A DNA stretch of 34,936 nucleotides from Bacillota bacterium. Lineage in GTDB: Bacteria; Bacillota; Clostridia; Christensenellales; Borkfalkiaceae. Under the pieces are notes generated by a model that saw only the letters and a program-made list of their open reading frames with translations, was not told the origin of the DNA and searched no databases. Every line of letters starts with the position of its first letter. Position 1 is the first letter of the stretch. Made by a program: the position numbers and the translations under genes. Of this stretch, positions 7,614 to 15,231 are shown in pieces. The stretch is from positions 1 to 34,936 of the forward strand of contig QAKE01000033.1 of the NCBI GenBank assembly GCA_003343995.1, given 5' to 3'.

Positions 7614-9188
7614 ATGAAGAAATCGAACATTTTCCGCGCGGCGGCGGCAATCGTGCTTGCGGGCACGGTGGCGCTCTGCGCAACCGCCTGCGGCGTCAAT
7701 TCCGGCAAACTGAGCGATCCGCCCAAAGACGTGAAACTTTCCGCCTACCCCATCGCCGCGCTGGACGGCTATACGCCCTCCGCCGTCGATCGGTTCGGCA
7801 TGATCACCGCGGAAAAAACGGGAGGCTATGCGTTATACTGCGTATCTACGGGAAAGATCTTTTCCTCCGCCTCTGCGTTCGTAAAGGCCACGGACGGACT
7901 TTATTACACGGAAAACGACGAAAACACCGTATTTTACGGGCAGAACGGCGTCGTCGCCACACTGCCGAAGGACGTCACCTTTTCCAAAGACGAACTGCCC
8001 GTCGTCACTTCGGAATCGAAAATGATTTACGTCAAGCCGGACGGAACGGCGGTTTACGAGGACTATTCCATCCAGCCCGTGTTCGTCGAAGCCGACGAAA
8101 ATTTCCCCTTAAAAGATTACTGCTTGCAAGAAGAACACAGCAATCCGCTGTTGCACAGCGTTTTCGATAAAAAAGGGAAATTCCTTAAAACGATCAATCT
8201 CTCACGCATTTTCGGCGTTTACGCCATGGAGTATAATCCTTTCTGGTGTATCAAAAACAAAATTTACGTGCAGTATTCCGTTCTCGTAAGCGAAAATGAT
8301 AAAAATTACGATTATTACTCCTACGACTTTGGCAAAATGAAACTCGTAACCAAATCCTACGACGTCGGAACGGGCAAAGTTAAAGAATACGATAACGTGC
8401 CTTATCTGATTTCGGCGAATCATTTCAATGCATATTATCCGCCGTACGCCGATCATTACGCGTTTTTGCTGTGCGCGCCCATCATTGATAAACAGGTTAC
8501 GAGCAGCGAAAATGCCGTTTTACAGTGTTTCAACGAATCCATGCAGCTGCATACCGACGTACAGGCGCTGATGGCGGGCACGGACCAAATTTTTTACGAC
8601 GGCGATTATATCTGCCTAAGAATTTCGACCCGTAGTGCGGGCAATCGCCCGCTGCAGCTTTATCGCAACGGCAAACTGCTCTCTACCGGTTTTGACTCTT
8701 TCTATCTCGGCAACGGCGTTATACACAGCAAAAACGGCTTTTATAAAGCGAACGGCGATCTGTTGTTCACCGATAAAGAAAACGAATTTTATTCGACGGG
8801 AAGGACGATTTCCGGCGATAACCTTATTTACTATATCACTTCGGAAGACAACGCCGCCTATATGAACGTTTATTCGCTCGATAAAGACGCCCTTCTTTCC
8901 AAAGAGGAATATGTCAGCGGCAGTATAGATAACAGCTTCGACGTCGGTTTGGAGCATTATTATATCGTTAAAAAAGCGGGCAAATGCACCCTGCGCAACG
9001 CGTATTTCAACTTTGCGATTTTCTCCGACGTTTCCTATATCGGAGAAATTAAAAGCGACGTATTCTGCCGCACGGAAACAGGTTTTTATCAGCTGATTTC
9101 CTTCGGTTCGCCGGAAACGCAGAAAAATTACCTTTTCCGCGCCAACGGCCTGCCGCATATCGACAGCATGACTTGGGGAAACAGTTAG
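7614..9188 (+). CDS. Large uncharacterised lipoprotein
   Basis: A 524-residue exported protein of unknown function. The signal peptide has KK at residues 2-3, an Ala/Val-rich core (9-21) and a lipobox ending at Cys26 (ATAC). The mature part is rich in short Tyr/Phe/Asp-containing strands and Gly turns, for example SVLVSEN, YYSYDF and GGYALYCVSTGK, which suggests a beta-propeller-like or all-beta surface domain; no catalytic motif was recognised. ATG 7614 was chosen because AGGAG sits at 7604-7608 and the signal peptide begins there; the open frame upstream belongs to the shifted part of the previous gene. Two other surface proteins in this window (28388-29662 and 32671-33858) have a similar general style. 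Confidence 0.85.
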   Translation: MKKSNIFRAAAAIVLAGTVALCATACGVNSGKLSDPPKDVKLSAYPIAALDGYTPSAVDRFGMITAEKTGGYALYCVSTGKIFSSASAFVKATDGLYYTENDENTVFYGQNGVVATLPKDVTFSKDELPVVTSESKMIYVKPDGTAVYEDYSIQPVFVEADENFPLKDYCLQEEHSNPLLHSVFDKKGKFLKTINLSRIFGVYAMEYNPFWCIKNKIYVQYSVLVSENDKNYDYYSYDFGKMKLVTKSYDVGTGKVKEYDNVPYLISANHFNAYYPPYADHYAFLLCAPIIDKQVTSSENAVLQCFNESMQLHTDVQALMAGTDQIFYDGDYICLRISTRSAGNRPLQLYRNGKLLSTGFDSFYLGNGVIHSKNGFYKANGDLLFTDKENEFYSTGRTISGDNLIYYITSEDNAAYMNVYSLDKDALLSKEEYVSGSIDNSFDVGLEHYYIVKKAGKCTLRNAYFNFAIFSDVSYIGEIKSDVFCRTETGFYQLISFGSPETQKNYLFRANGLPHIDSMTWGNS

Positions 9189-9190
9189 CA

Positions 9191-9246
9191 TCGACAAAAA
9201 ATTCACCGTCATATAATATCATAAACAAAGCCGCCCTGCGGCGGCT
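9191..9246 (+). promoter_or_regulatory. Possible weak promoter and leader hairpin of the NfeD/SPFH pair
   Basis: TATAAT occurs at 9212-9217 with only a TCGACA at 9191-9196 and a short 15-bp spacer. A 7-bp hairpin AGCCGCC/GGCGGCT (9229-9246) follows, just 4 nt before the AAAGGAGG ribosome site. There is no T run, so this is not an ordinary terminator. Confidence 0.35.
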
Positions 9247-9261
9247 GAAAAGGAGGACGAC

Positions 9262-9693
9262 ATGACTTGGGTTTATATCTGGCTGGGCGTTGCGGCGCTC
9301 AGCATCATCATCGAATTCATCACAACCGATCTCGTTTCCGTCTGGTTTATCTTCGGCGGACTGCTCGCCATGGTGCTCGCCCTCGTGGACGTTGCGCTCG
9401 TGTGGCAGCTCGTGGCGTTCATCGCGCTTTCCGGCGTGTTGCTCGCGCTGTGCAGAAAGCCGATTTTGAAAATCATCGGAAACAATAAGATCAGCACCAA
9501 CGCCGATTCCCTCATCGGAAAGGAATTCGTTCTGCTTACGCCCATCGCCTTCAACGTGGCGGGCAGCGTAAAGGCGGGGGACGTCGTCTGGACGGCGGAT
9601 ACCGAAACGGACGGCGTGGAAATTCCCGCGGGCGAAACGGTGCGCGTGGTCAAAATCACGGGCAACCGCCTGATTGTGGAAAAAGCGGAGTAA
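9262..9693 (+). CDS. NfeD-like membrane protein
   Basis: A 143-residue membrane protein with three hydrophobic segments (about residues 4-23, 29-46 and 50-66) followed by a soluble C-terminal domain (about 80-143) of the NfeD OB-fold type, with NADSLIGKEFVLL, AGSVKAGDVVWTA and GETVRVVKITGNRLIVE. This is the short NfeD form without the N-terminal serine protease. NfeD proteins are commonly encoded next to SPFH/stomatin proteins, and one starts 27 nt downstream, so the pair probably forms a membrane microdomain complex. A strong AAAGGAGG site precedes the ATG. Confidence 0.85.
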   Translation: MTWVYIWLGVAALSIIIEFITTDLVSVWFIFGGLLAMVLALVDVALVWQLVAFIALSGVLLALCRKPILKIIGNNKISTNADSLIGKEFVLLTPIAFNVAGSVKAGDVVWTADTETDGVEIPAGETVRVVKITGNRLIVEKAE

Positions 9694-9720
9694 TCCGTTT
9701 ATAAATAAGGAGATATTTTT

Positions 9721-10602
9721 ATGGGAGTTTTAGAAATTATTTTAATCGTCCTCGCGGTCGTGGTATTCATCGTCATCGTATGTTCCATCCGCGTGGTCAG
9801 ACAGTCTACCGCCGTCATCGTGGAGCGGCTCGGAAAATTCCGTAAAATCCTCGATACCGGCATCCATTTCGTGTGGCCCTTCTTCGAAAAGGCGAGCAAG
9901 CCCATTTCGCTCAAAGAGCGCGTGGCAGATTTCGCGCCCCAGCCGGTCATCACGAAAGATAACGTAACCATGCAAATCGATACCGTCGTGTACTTTCAGG
10001 TTACCGACGCAAAACTCTTCACCTACGGGGTGGAAGATCCCATCCGCGCCATCGAAAACTTAACCGCCACCACGCTGAGAAACCTCGTCGGCGAGCTGGA
10101 ACTCGACGGCACGCTCACTTCCCGCGATACGGTCAACTCCAAAATGCGCGTTATCTTGGACGAGGCGACCGACCCGTGGGGCATTAAAATCAACCGCGTG
10201 GAGCTGAAAAACATTCTCCCGCCCAAAGACATTCAGAACGCCATGGAAAAGCAGATGCGCGCCGAACGCGAACGCAGAGAATCGATTTTGCGCGCGGAAG
10301 GCGAAAAGCGCTCCAACATTCTCGTGGCGGAGGGCGAAAAGGAAGCGATGATTTTGCGCGCGGAGGCGAAAAAGGCAGCCGTCATCGCCGAGGCGGAAGC
10401 CACGGCGACCGCCATTCAGATGATCAACGACGCCAACCCCAACGCGGCATATTTAACGCTGCAGGGCTACGAGGCGCTAAAATCCGTGGCGAACGGCAAG
10501 AGCACGAAACTCGTCATTCCCAGCGAAATTCAAAACGTGGCGGGGCTGTTCGCCAGCCTGAAGGAAGTCGTTACGGCGGACGCCGACAAAAAGAGCGAAT
10601 AA
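9721..10602 (+). CDS. SPFH domain (stomatin/QmcA-type) membrane scaffold protein
   Basis: A 293-residue stomatin-like protein. The N-terminal membrane helix is at about residues 4-24, and the SPFH domain runs from VVRQSTAVIVERLGKF (26 onward) through LKERVADFAPQPVITKDNVTM to about residue 180. A long Ala/Glu/Lys coiled coil (about 180-240) follows, with repeated RAEGEK-type units. The MINDANPNAAYLTLQGYEAL segment near 243-262 is typical of QmcA/paraslipin proteins. Such proteins oligomerise on the inner face of the membrane. Partnered with the NfeD gene just upstream; a terminator follows. Confidence 0.92.
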   Translation: MGVLEIILIVLAVVVFIVIVCSIRVVRQSTAVIVERLGKFRKILDTGIHFVWPFFEKASKPISLKERVADFAPQPVITKDNVTMQIDTVVYFQVTDAKLFTYGVEDPIRAIENLTATTLRNLVGELELDGTLTSRDTVNSKMRVILDEATDPWGIKINRVELKNILPPKDIQNAMEKQMRAERERRESILRAEGEKRSNILVAEGEKEAMILRAEAKKAAVIAEAEATATAIQMINDANPNAAYLTLQGYEALKSVANGKSTKLVIPSEIQNVAGLFASLKEVVTADADKKSE

Positions 10603-10612
10603 ACGAAAAAAT

Positions 10613-10685
10613 AAAAAGCGCGCGAAACAAAATGCACCCCAAAAGTCAGATAAACTTTTGGGGTGCATTTCAAACGCGCTTTTTT
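10613..10685 (+). terminator. Two-tier terminator/attenuator hairpin before the DUF2156 gene
   Basis: The inner stem is a perfect 16 bp (10630-10645 with 10655-10670, 9-nt loop). The outer stem pairs AAAAAGCGCG (10613-10622) with CGCGCTTTTT (10675-10684), and the T run ends the element. It lies between the SPFH gene and the next start codon, whose ribosome site begins only a few bases after the T run, so it may terminate the first and also attenuate the second. Confidence 0.85.
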
Positions 10686-10709
10686 AATGTCAAAGGAGAA
10701 AAACAAACG

Positions 10710-12092
10710 ATGCACGAACTCAAAAGGCTCACCGAACCGTTGGAAATCAAGGACTATATTTTGCAATCGAAAAGCGGTTTCGCGGATTTTTCCCTCGGTT
10801 TTCTCTATATGTGGCGGGCAAGCTACAAATTCTATTACACCGTGCGCAACGAAACGCTGATTCTCGGCGGCGGGTACGACGACGAAAACTTCGCCTATTT
10901 CTATCCCATCGGCAAGGATATTGCGGGCGCGCTCGACTTTATCGAGGAGGACGCGAAAAACCGCAAAGGGCTGCGGTTCATGTGTCTGGACGACGCCACC
11001 GCCGCCGCGCTTTGCAACCGTTTTGAAAACGCCGCCGTCACTTCCGACCGTCGGTGGAGCGATTACATTTACAACGCGGAGGATTTAAAAACCTTTCGCG
11101 GAAAAAAATACGCGGGACAGCGCAACCACATCAACAAATTCTTAAAGACCTTCGGCGCATACGAATGTAAAGAAATCGAGGAAAGCGACATCCCCGCCGT
11201 GCTGGCGTTCTTAAAGGAATTTTCCCGTTCGAGGGAGTTTTCCCGCGCGGCGAAACGGGAGCTGGAAAACAGCTTTGCGCTCGTCGAAAACATGTTCGCT
11301 TACAACTGTTTCGGCGCGTACATAACCGTGCAGGGCAAAATCGCCGCCATCGCCGTCGGCGAGCGGGTGGGGGAAACGGTGGTGGAGCACATCGAAAAGG
11401 GCTTGCCCGCTTACGCCGGCGTATATCAGGTGATGCTTTCGGAATTTGCGAAACGCTTCGCCACGGACGGCGTGAAATACATCAATCGGGAGGACGATTC
11501 CGGCGACGAGGGCTTGCGCACCTCCAAGCTGCAATACCACCCCGTGCTCATCAAAAACAAAAACTATCTCGTCGTCAACTGTCTTTTCAAAAAGATCAAG
11601 CCGCCCGTCATCATCGTGGGGGACGGGGTGGTTTTAAGCGACCTCACGGCAGAGGACAAGGAGGCGTTTTGCCGCCTTTATACCGACGAGGAGAACAACC
11701 GCTACTGGGGCTACGATTACCGCGAGGATTTAGGCGACGGCGCGCCCACGCCCGATTATTTCTTCGGCTTTCAGCAATCGCTCAAAGACCGCTGCGAGGA
11801 ATATTCCCTCGCCGTGCGCAGGGGCGGCGCGCTCGCGGGGGAGGCGGTGTTTCACAACTTCGATTTTCACGGCGGCGTGGAGGTCGGCATCCGTATATTG
11901 AAAGAAGAACAGGGCAAAGGCCTTGCGCGGGCGGGGCTCGTCGCCATGATAAAATACGCCAAGGATATTTTGGGCGTAAGCCGCGTAAAGGCGAAGTGCT
12001 TCAAGGAAAACGCCCCCTCGAAGGCGGTGCTGCTCTCGGCGGGGTTCAAAAAGAGCGGTTCGGACGACACGTATTACTACTTTACCGTTTAA
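10710..12092 (+). CDS. DUF2156 (lysyltransferase-like) and GNAT acetyltransferase fusion
   Basis: A 460-residue two-part protein. Residues 1-290 match the pattern of DUF2156 proteins, related to the catalytic part of phosphatidylglycerol lysyltransferases: FLYMWRASYKFYYTV, RKGLRFMCLD, GKKYAGQRNHINKFLK and NREDDSGDEGLRTSKLQYHP. Residues 305-460 form a GNAT domain of the RimJ/RimL type, with VEVGIRILKEEQGKGLARAGL (acetyl-CoA loop) and NAPSKAVLLSAGFKK. ATG 10710 follows AAAGGAG at 10693-10699; an in-frame ATG at 10632 lies inside the upstream hairpin and has no ribosome site. Substrates are unknown; aminoacyl or acyl transfer is inferred from the folds. Confidence 0.82.
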   Translation: MHELKRLTEPLEIKDYILQSKSGFADFSLGFLYMWRASYKFYYTVRNETLILGGGYDDENFAYFYPIGKDIAGALDFIEEDAKNRKGLRFMCLDDATAAALCNRFENAAVTSDRRWSDYIYNAEDLKTFRGKKYAGQRNHINKFLKTFGAYECKEIEESDIPAVLAFLKEFSRSREFSRAAKRELENSFALVENMFAYNCFGAYITVQGKIAAIAVGERVGETVVEHIEKGLPAYAGVYQVMLSEFAKRFATDGVKYINREDDSGDEGLRTSKLQYHPVLIKNKNYLVVNCLFKKIKPPVIIVGDGVVLSDLTAEDKEAFCRLYTDEENNRYWGYDYREDLGDGAPTPDYFFGFQQSLKDRCEEYSLAVRRGGALAGEAVFHNFDFHGGVEVGIRILKEEQGKGLARAGLVAMIKYAKDILGVSRVKAKCFKENAPSKAVLLSAGFKKSGSDDTYYYFTV

Positions 12093-12103
12093 AATGATAT
12101 ATT

Positions 12104-12139
12104 AAAACCGCCCCGTTTATATAAAAACGGGGCGGTTTT
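12104..12139. terminator. Bidirectional terminator
   Basis: A 15-bp perfect stem AAAACCGCCCCGTTT with its complement, loop 12119-12124, T-rich on both strands. It separates the convergent genes ending at 12092 (plus) and 12146 (minus). Confidence 0.93.
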
Positions 12140-12145
12140 ATGTAC

Positions 12146-12952
12146 CTAAGCGCCTGAAGTTTCTGCTATATATGCGATCACGATGAATGCCGCAACGAAA
12201 ATTATACCGAAAATAATCCCTATTATGCGTTTTCTCTTTGCTTTTCTTTTTTCATTGAATTCCGCCATTTCGATATCTATATAAATCGGCTCATTATACG
12301 CTTTTATTTTTTCCGAAAATGCCAGAAGTCTCTCGACGTAATGTTCGCATTTTTTAATCAAATCCGCATAATCCGCCCGTTCTTCGTCGGTTAAAAGCGG
12401 CGCGGCTTTTTCCCGAACATAAACCATAAACAGCTTCGCGTCGTCGCAAAAATCCCCTTTTGAACAATTTTTGTAATCCGTTATTGTATAGCTGTAAATG
12501 ATGCTATTATCCGGTTTGTCACTGCCGTTTTTGATGCTGTCGTCTAAACTTTTTTCCCTTTGCTCGAAAACCGCGGGATCGATGGATTTATACTTTATTT
12601 TTCTGCCCGCCGACTGCAACATCAAATCGGCATGGATAATATACGTCATGCCCCTGTCGGGAAATCTCTTGTACATTTCTACGGCAATTCTTTCCGCCAT
12701 CGCAAGATTGTCGATTTTTAACATCGCCGTATATTTTCCGTACAGCGTTTCAAAGGAATCGCCGTTTTGAACCACCGCCGTTTCGATATTGTTCGTAACC
12801 GTCGTGCGATTGTCGATATTGTAGTTATAATTTTGTATCACCTTTTCCGTAACGAACGCCGTATTGCAAAATCTGCATACGCCCGCTTCCTTGCTGTCGT
12901 CCACATCGATTGCCGCGCCGCAGTTCGGGCACTTTGCCGCAATAAATCCCAT
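12146..12952 (-). CDS. Zinc-ribbon protein with C-terminal membrane anchor
   Basis: A 268-residue protein of unknown function. A single zinc ribbon is formed by Cys8, Cys11, Cys26 and Cys29 (CPNCGAA... CRFCNTA). The middle (about 60-230) is helical and charged. A basic KRKAKRKR stretch precedes one hydrophobic helix at about residues 241-262, with almost nothing after it, so the protein is probably tail-anchored with its bulk in the cytoplasm. The ATG has GGAGG a few bases upstream. Its promoter has an unusual G10 tract in the spacer. Proteins with this plan are common in Clostridia without assigned roles. Confidence 0.8.
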   Translation of the reverse strand: MGFIAAKCPNCGAAIDVDDSKEAGVCRFCNTAFVTEKVIQNYNYNIDNRTTVTNNIETAVVQNGDSFETLYGKYTAMLKIDNLAMAERIAVEMYKRFPDRGMTYIIHADLMLQSAGRKIKYKSIDPAVFEQREKSLDDSIKNGSDKPDNSIIYSYTITDYKNCSKGDFCDDAKLFMVYVREKAAPLLTDEERADYADLIKKCEHYVERLLAFSEKIKAYNEPIYIDIEMAEFNEKRKAKRKRIIGIIFGIIFVAAFIVIAYIAETSGA

Positions 12953-12979
12953 AAAAATTCCTCCTATAAGTATATACAG

Positions 12980-13010
12980 ATTATACCCCCCCCCCGCATG
13001 AAAATGTCAA
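12980..13010 (-). promoter_or_regulatory. Sigma-A promoter with a G10 homopolymer in its spacer
   Basis: Read on the minus strand: TTGACA (13010-13005), a 19-nt spacer, then TATAAT (12985-12980). Ten of the 19 spacer bases are a G run (C on the plus strand, 12986-12995) next to the -10 box. Both hexamers are perfect, but the spacer is 2 nt longer than the usual 17. Confidence 0.88.
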
Positions 13011-13038
13011 GCGTTTTTATAATAATTTTTTATACAGC

Positions 13039-13067
13039 GAAGGCGCGGGCAATCTGCCCGCGCCTTC
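13039..13067 (-). terminator. Hairpin after yyaC
   Basis: A perfect 13-bp GC-rich stem with a 3-nt loop (13052-13054), located 31 nt past the yyaC stop on the minus strand. It is not directly followed by T residues, so termination efficiency is uncertain. Confidence 0.55.
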
Positions 13068-13098
13068 AAAAATAAAGGGGAATATGATGAAGCTTTCG

Positions 13099-13656
13099 TT
13101 AAATCGCGTTTTTCTGCGGCAGGTTTTCGCCGCGGTAAAAATCGGTGTAATCGGCGATCGCCTTCGCGATGGTTTCCGCCATGCGGTAAATCAGACTCAG
13201 CCGCGTCAGGTTGAACAGCTGATAGTTTTTAAAGGACTTCACCGCCACCACGCCCACGATGCTCACGTCGCCGATTTCGCTCAGATTCTTGTCGACGCCC
13301 AGCCCCGGTTTCAGCCCTTTGTCCACCGTTTTGATCAGCCCCACGTCGCCCGTCTCGCCCACCGCCGCGTCCACGGCGATGACCATCGATTTCGGGTGCA
13401 GCTGCTTTAAATAACGCTTTACGTATTCCACTTCCTTGGAAGTGATCGGCTGATTGAGCGTGCCGTAAATATACGCCCCCGCGTTGCGCTGGCGCAAAAA
13501 CGTGCCGACGAGCGGTCCCAGACTGTCGCCCACCACCAGATCGCTGCCCACGCATACGATGATGGGGGCGGCGTTTTCCTTGTTATACTCCTTAAGCGCC
13601 TGCACCACGCCCTCTGCGGCGTAGTTGTTGAATACGTTGAACGTGTAAGTTTTCAT
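13099..13656 (-). CDS. yyaC: YyaC-like spore protease-related protein (DUF1256)
   Basis: A 185-residue protein of the DUF1256/YyaC family, related in fold to the germination protease GPR and found in spore-forming Bacillota, where yyaC also lies near the origin. Family-type segments are IIVCVGSDLVVGDSLGPLVG (residues 32-51), YIYGTLNQPITS and VIAVDAAVGETGDVG. The conserved acidic residues in VGSDLVVGDS and VDAAVG resemble the GPR-type site. Its presence suggests that the organism forms spores or descends from spore formers. The ATG has an AGAGG site. It is transcribed away from the cvpA-like gene across a 131-bp divergent region. Confidence 0.88.
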   Translation of the reverse strand: MKTYTFNVFNNYAAEGVVQALKEYNKENAAPIIVCVGSDLVVGDSLGPLVGTFLRQRNAGAYIYGTLNQPITSKEVEYVKRYLKQLHPKSMVIAVDAAVGETGDVGLIKTVDKGLKPGLGVDKNLSEIGDVSIVGVVAVKSFKNYQLFNLTRLSLIYRMAETIAKAIADYTDFYRGENLPQKNAI

Positions 13657-13717
13657 TGCGGTAACCTCTGTGCTTTGATGATTGCCGCAAAAGTCTTTTT
13701 CTATACCGAAAAAATCG

Positions 13718-13746
13718 TTGAATTTATATTTTATTTGTGGTAATAT
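13718..13746 (+). promoter_or_regulatory. Sigma-A promoter of the CvpA-like gene
   Basis: TTGAAT (13718-13723), 17-bp spacer, TAATAT (13741-13746). Transcription would begin near 13753, which rules out the in-frame GTG at 13737 as the start codon. Confidence 0.78.
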
Positions 13747-13787
13747 TTAATTGTAGCCGGCTTTCGACGGAAAAGGAGGGAAAAAAC

Positions 13788-14528
13788 ATGTTTAACGCGC
13801 TGCTCGCGTCCAACGCCGCCGTAGACGCCGTCATCGTCGGCATCATAGTCGTTTTCGCCCTGTTCGGATTCATAAAGGGCTTTGCCTCCATGCTTTTGAA
13901 ATTTCTCGCGGGGTTCATCAGCCTCGTTCTGGCGCTCGTTTTATGCGGCAGATGCGCCGTCGTTTTAAATAACCTGTTTTCTTTAACGGACGCGCTGGCA
14001 AACAGCCTTTCCTCCTCGCTGGGGGGCGTGTTCGGGGAAGAGCTGATGTCACTGCCCGTTTCCGCCTTTACCGAGGGCACGGCGGCGGGGGCGGCGCTGC
14101 CGAAATTCGTCGTGAACCTGCTGTTGAAGCTCGCTTCCGATTCCAGCGTGCCGGCGGATATCGCCGTCATCGACGTGCTCGCGCCGGCGTTCGCCTATTA
14201 TATCGCCGCCGTCATCGGGTTTTTCGTCACGTATATTCTGCTGCGCGTTTTGTTCTTTCTGCTCTCCCGTTTTTTCCGCAACGTCAACAAAATTCCCGTT
14301 CTGGGGGCGGCAAACCGCCTTCTGGGCTTCGTGCTCGGCGCGGCGCAGGGCTTTTTGGTAATCTACGTTCTGCTGTCGTTGATCGGCATTCTGCCCTTCG
14401 CGTTTCTCGACGGGTTCAAAACGCTCCTCGCCTCCTCGGCGGTGGCGTCGGGCATCATGAACATCAACGTGTTCGGCATCATTTTGGGCACGGTCAATCC
14501 CCTCGATTATATCGCGGGAAGGGGGTGA
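13788..14528 (+). CDS. CvpA family membrane protein
   Basis: A 246-residue integral membrane protein. The first segment VDAVIVGIIVVFALFGFIKG and the following helix rich in Gly/Ala (FASMLLKFLAGFISLVLALVL) match the start of CvpA-type proteins, linked in E. coli to colicin V production and envelope stress. Further hydrophobic segments are near residues 130-165 and 185-205, so four or more helices are likely. ATG 13788 follows AAAAGGAGGG. The gene stands alone between its own promoter and a terminator. Function in this organism is unknown. Confidence 0.8.
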   Translation: MFNALLASNAAVDAVIVGIIVVFALFGFIKGFASMLLKFLAGFISLVLALVLCGRCAVVLNNLFSLTDALANSLSSSLGGVFGEELMSLPVSAFTEGTAAGAALPKFVVNLLLKLASDSSVPADIAVIDVLAPAFAYYIAAVIGFFVTYILLRVLFFLLSRFFRNVNKIPVLGAANRLLGFVLGAAQGFLVIYVLLSLIGILPFAFLDGFKTLLASSAVASGIMNINVFGIILGTVNPLDYIAGRG

Positions 14529-14550
14529 AATCCCGTCAAATTTTTGACCG

Positions 14551-14581
14551 AAAAAGCGGAGACAAGTTGTCTCCGCTTTTT
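14551..14581. terminator. Bidirectional terminator
   Basis: A 14-bp stem AAAAAGCGGAGACA with its complement around an AGT loop (14565-14567), A-rich on one side and T-rich on the other. It separates the CvpA-like gene (plus) from the response regulator (minus); its last base is the first base of the regulator's stop codon. Confidence 0.92.
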
Positions 14582-15231
14582 CATTCGCCGCTTTTTACGG
14601 CTTTTTCTATGATTTCCTTCGCCTGCGCGCGGTTTGCCGCGCCCAGCTTGATGTAAATGCCGCTGATATAGTTGCGCACCGTTCCCTCGCTGATATCGAG
14701 GGCGGAGGAGATCTGGCGGTTGTTGAAGTTTTCCGAAACCATCATGGCGATTTCCGTTTCCCTGTCGGAAAGCTGAAACGCCTTTTTCAGCCGTATCTCC
14801 TTGCCGGCGGTTACCATCTTCGCCGCCGCGGTGATCTTTTTGGCGATATTCGTCGGCAAAATCAGTTCCCCGCGGTAGGCGTTGATCACCGCGTCGATCA
14901 AGGACGAGGCGTTGATGTCCTTCAGCAGATAGCCGCTCGCACCGTAATTGATGGCGTCTAAGATATAGTCGCTGTCGTCGAAGGTCGTTAAAATCACCAC
15001 CTTCACCTGCGGATATTCCCGTTTGATTTCGCGCGTGGCGATCACGCCGTTCATGTTGGGCATGCGGATATCCAAAAGCGCCACGTCGGGGCGGTTTGCC
15101 GCGATTTTCAACAAACAGTCCTCGCCGTCGCAGGCGATGTCCGTCACTTGAATTTCCTTGGACGTTTCCAGCACCGTTTTGATGCCCTCCGCCAGAATTT
15201 TCTGATCGTCAGCGATGATAACCTTAATCAT
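14581..15231 (-). CDS. NarL/LuxR-type response regulator
   Basis: A 216-residue transcriptional response regulator. The receiver domain (1-120) shows the acidic pair in IIADDQ (residues 5-10), the phosphoacceptor Asp in LLDIRMPNMNG near residue 54, the conserved Thr in ILTTFDD and the Lys in GYLLKDI. The output domain (about 150-212) is a LuxR helix-turn-helix with LSDRETEIAMMVSENFNNRQ and EGTVRNYISGIYIKLGAANR. The ATG at 15231 is the receiver start; the longer open frame upstream is kinase sequence in another frame. The start overlaps the kinase stop by 8 nt, so kinase and regulator are translationally coupled cognate partners. Confidence 0.93.
   Translation of the reverse strand: MIKVIIADDQKILAEGIKTVLETSKEIQVTDIACDGEDCLLKIAANRPDVALLDIRMPNMNGVIATREIKREYPQVKVVILTTFDDSDYILDAINYGASGYLLKDINASSLIDAVINAYRGELILPTNIAKKITAAAKMVTAGKEIRLKKAFQLSDRETEIAMMVSENFNNRQISSALDISEGTVRNYISGIYIKLGAANRAQAKEIIEKAVKSGE

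Noticed and set aside
13657..13717. A possible sporulation-type (sigma-F/G) promoter for yyaC
   Set aside because: Only loose matches to GNATA and CATNNTA elements with poor spacing; not enough to annotate.
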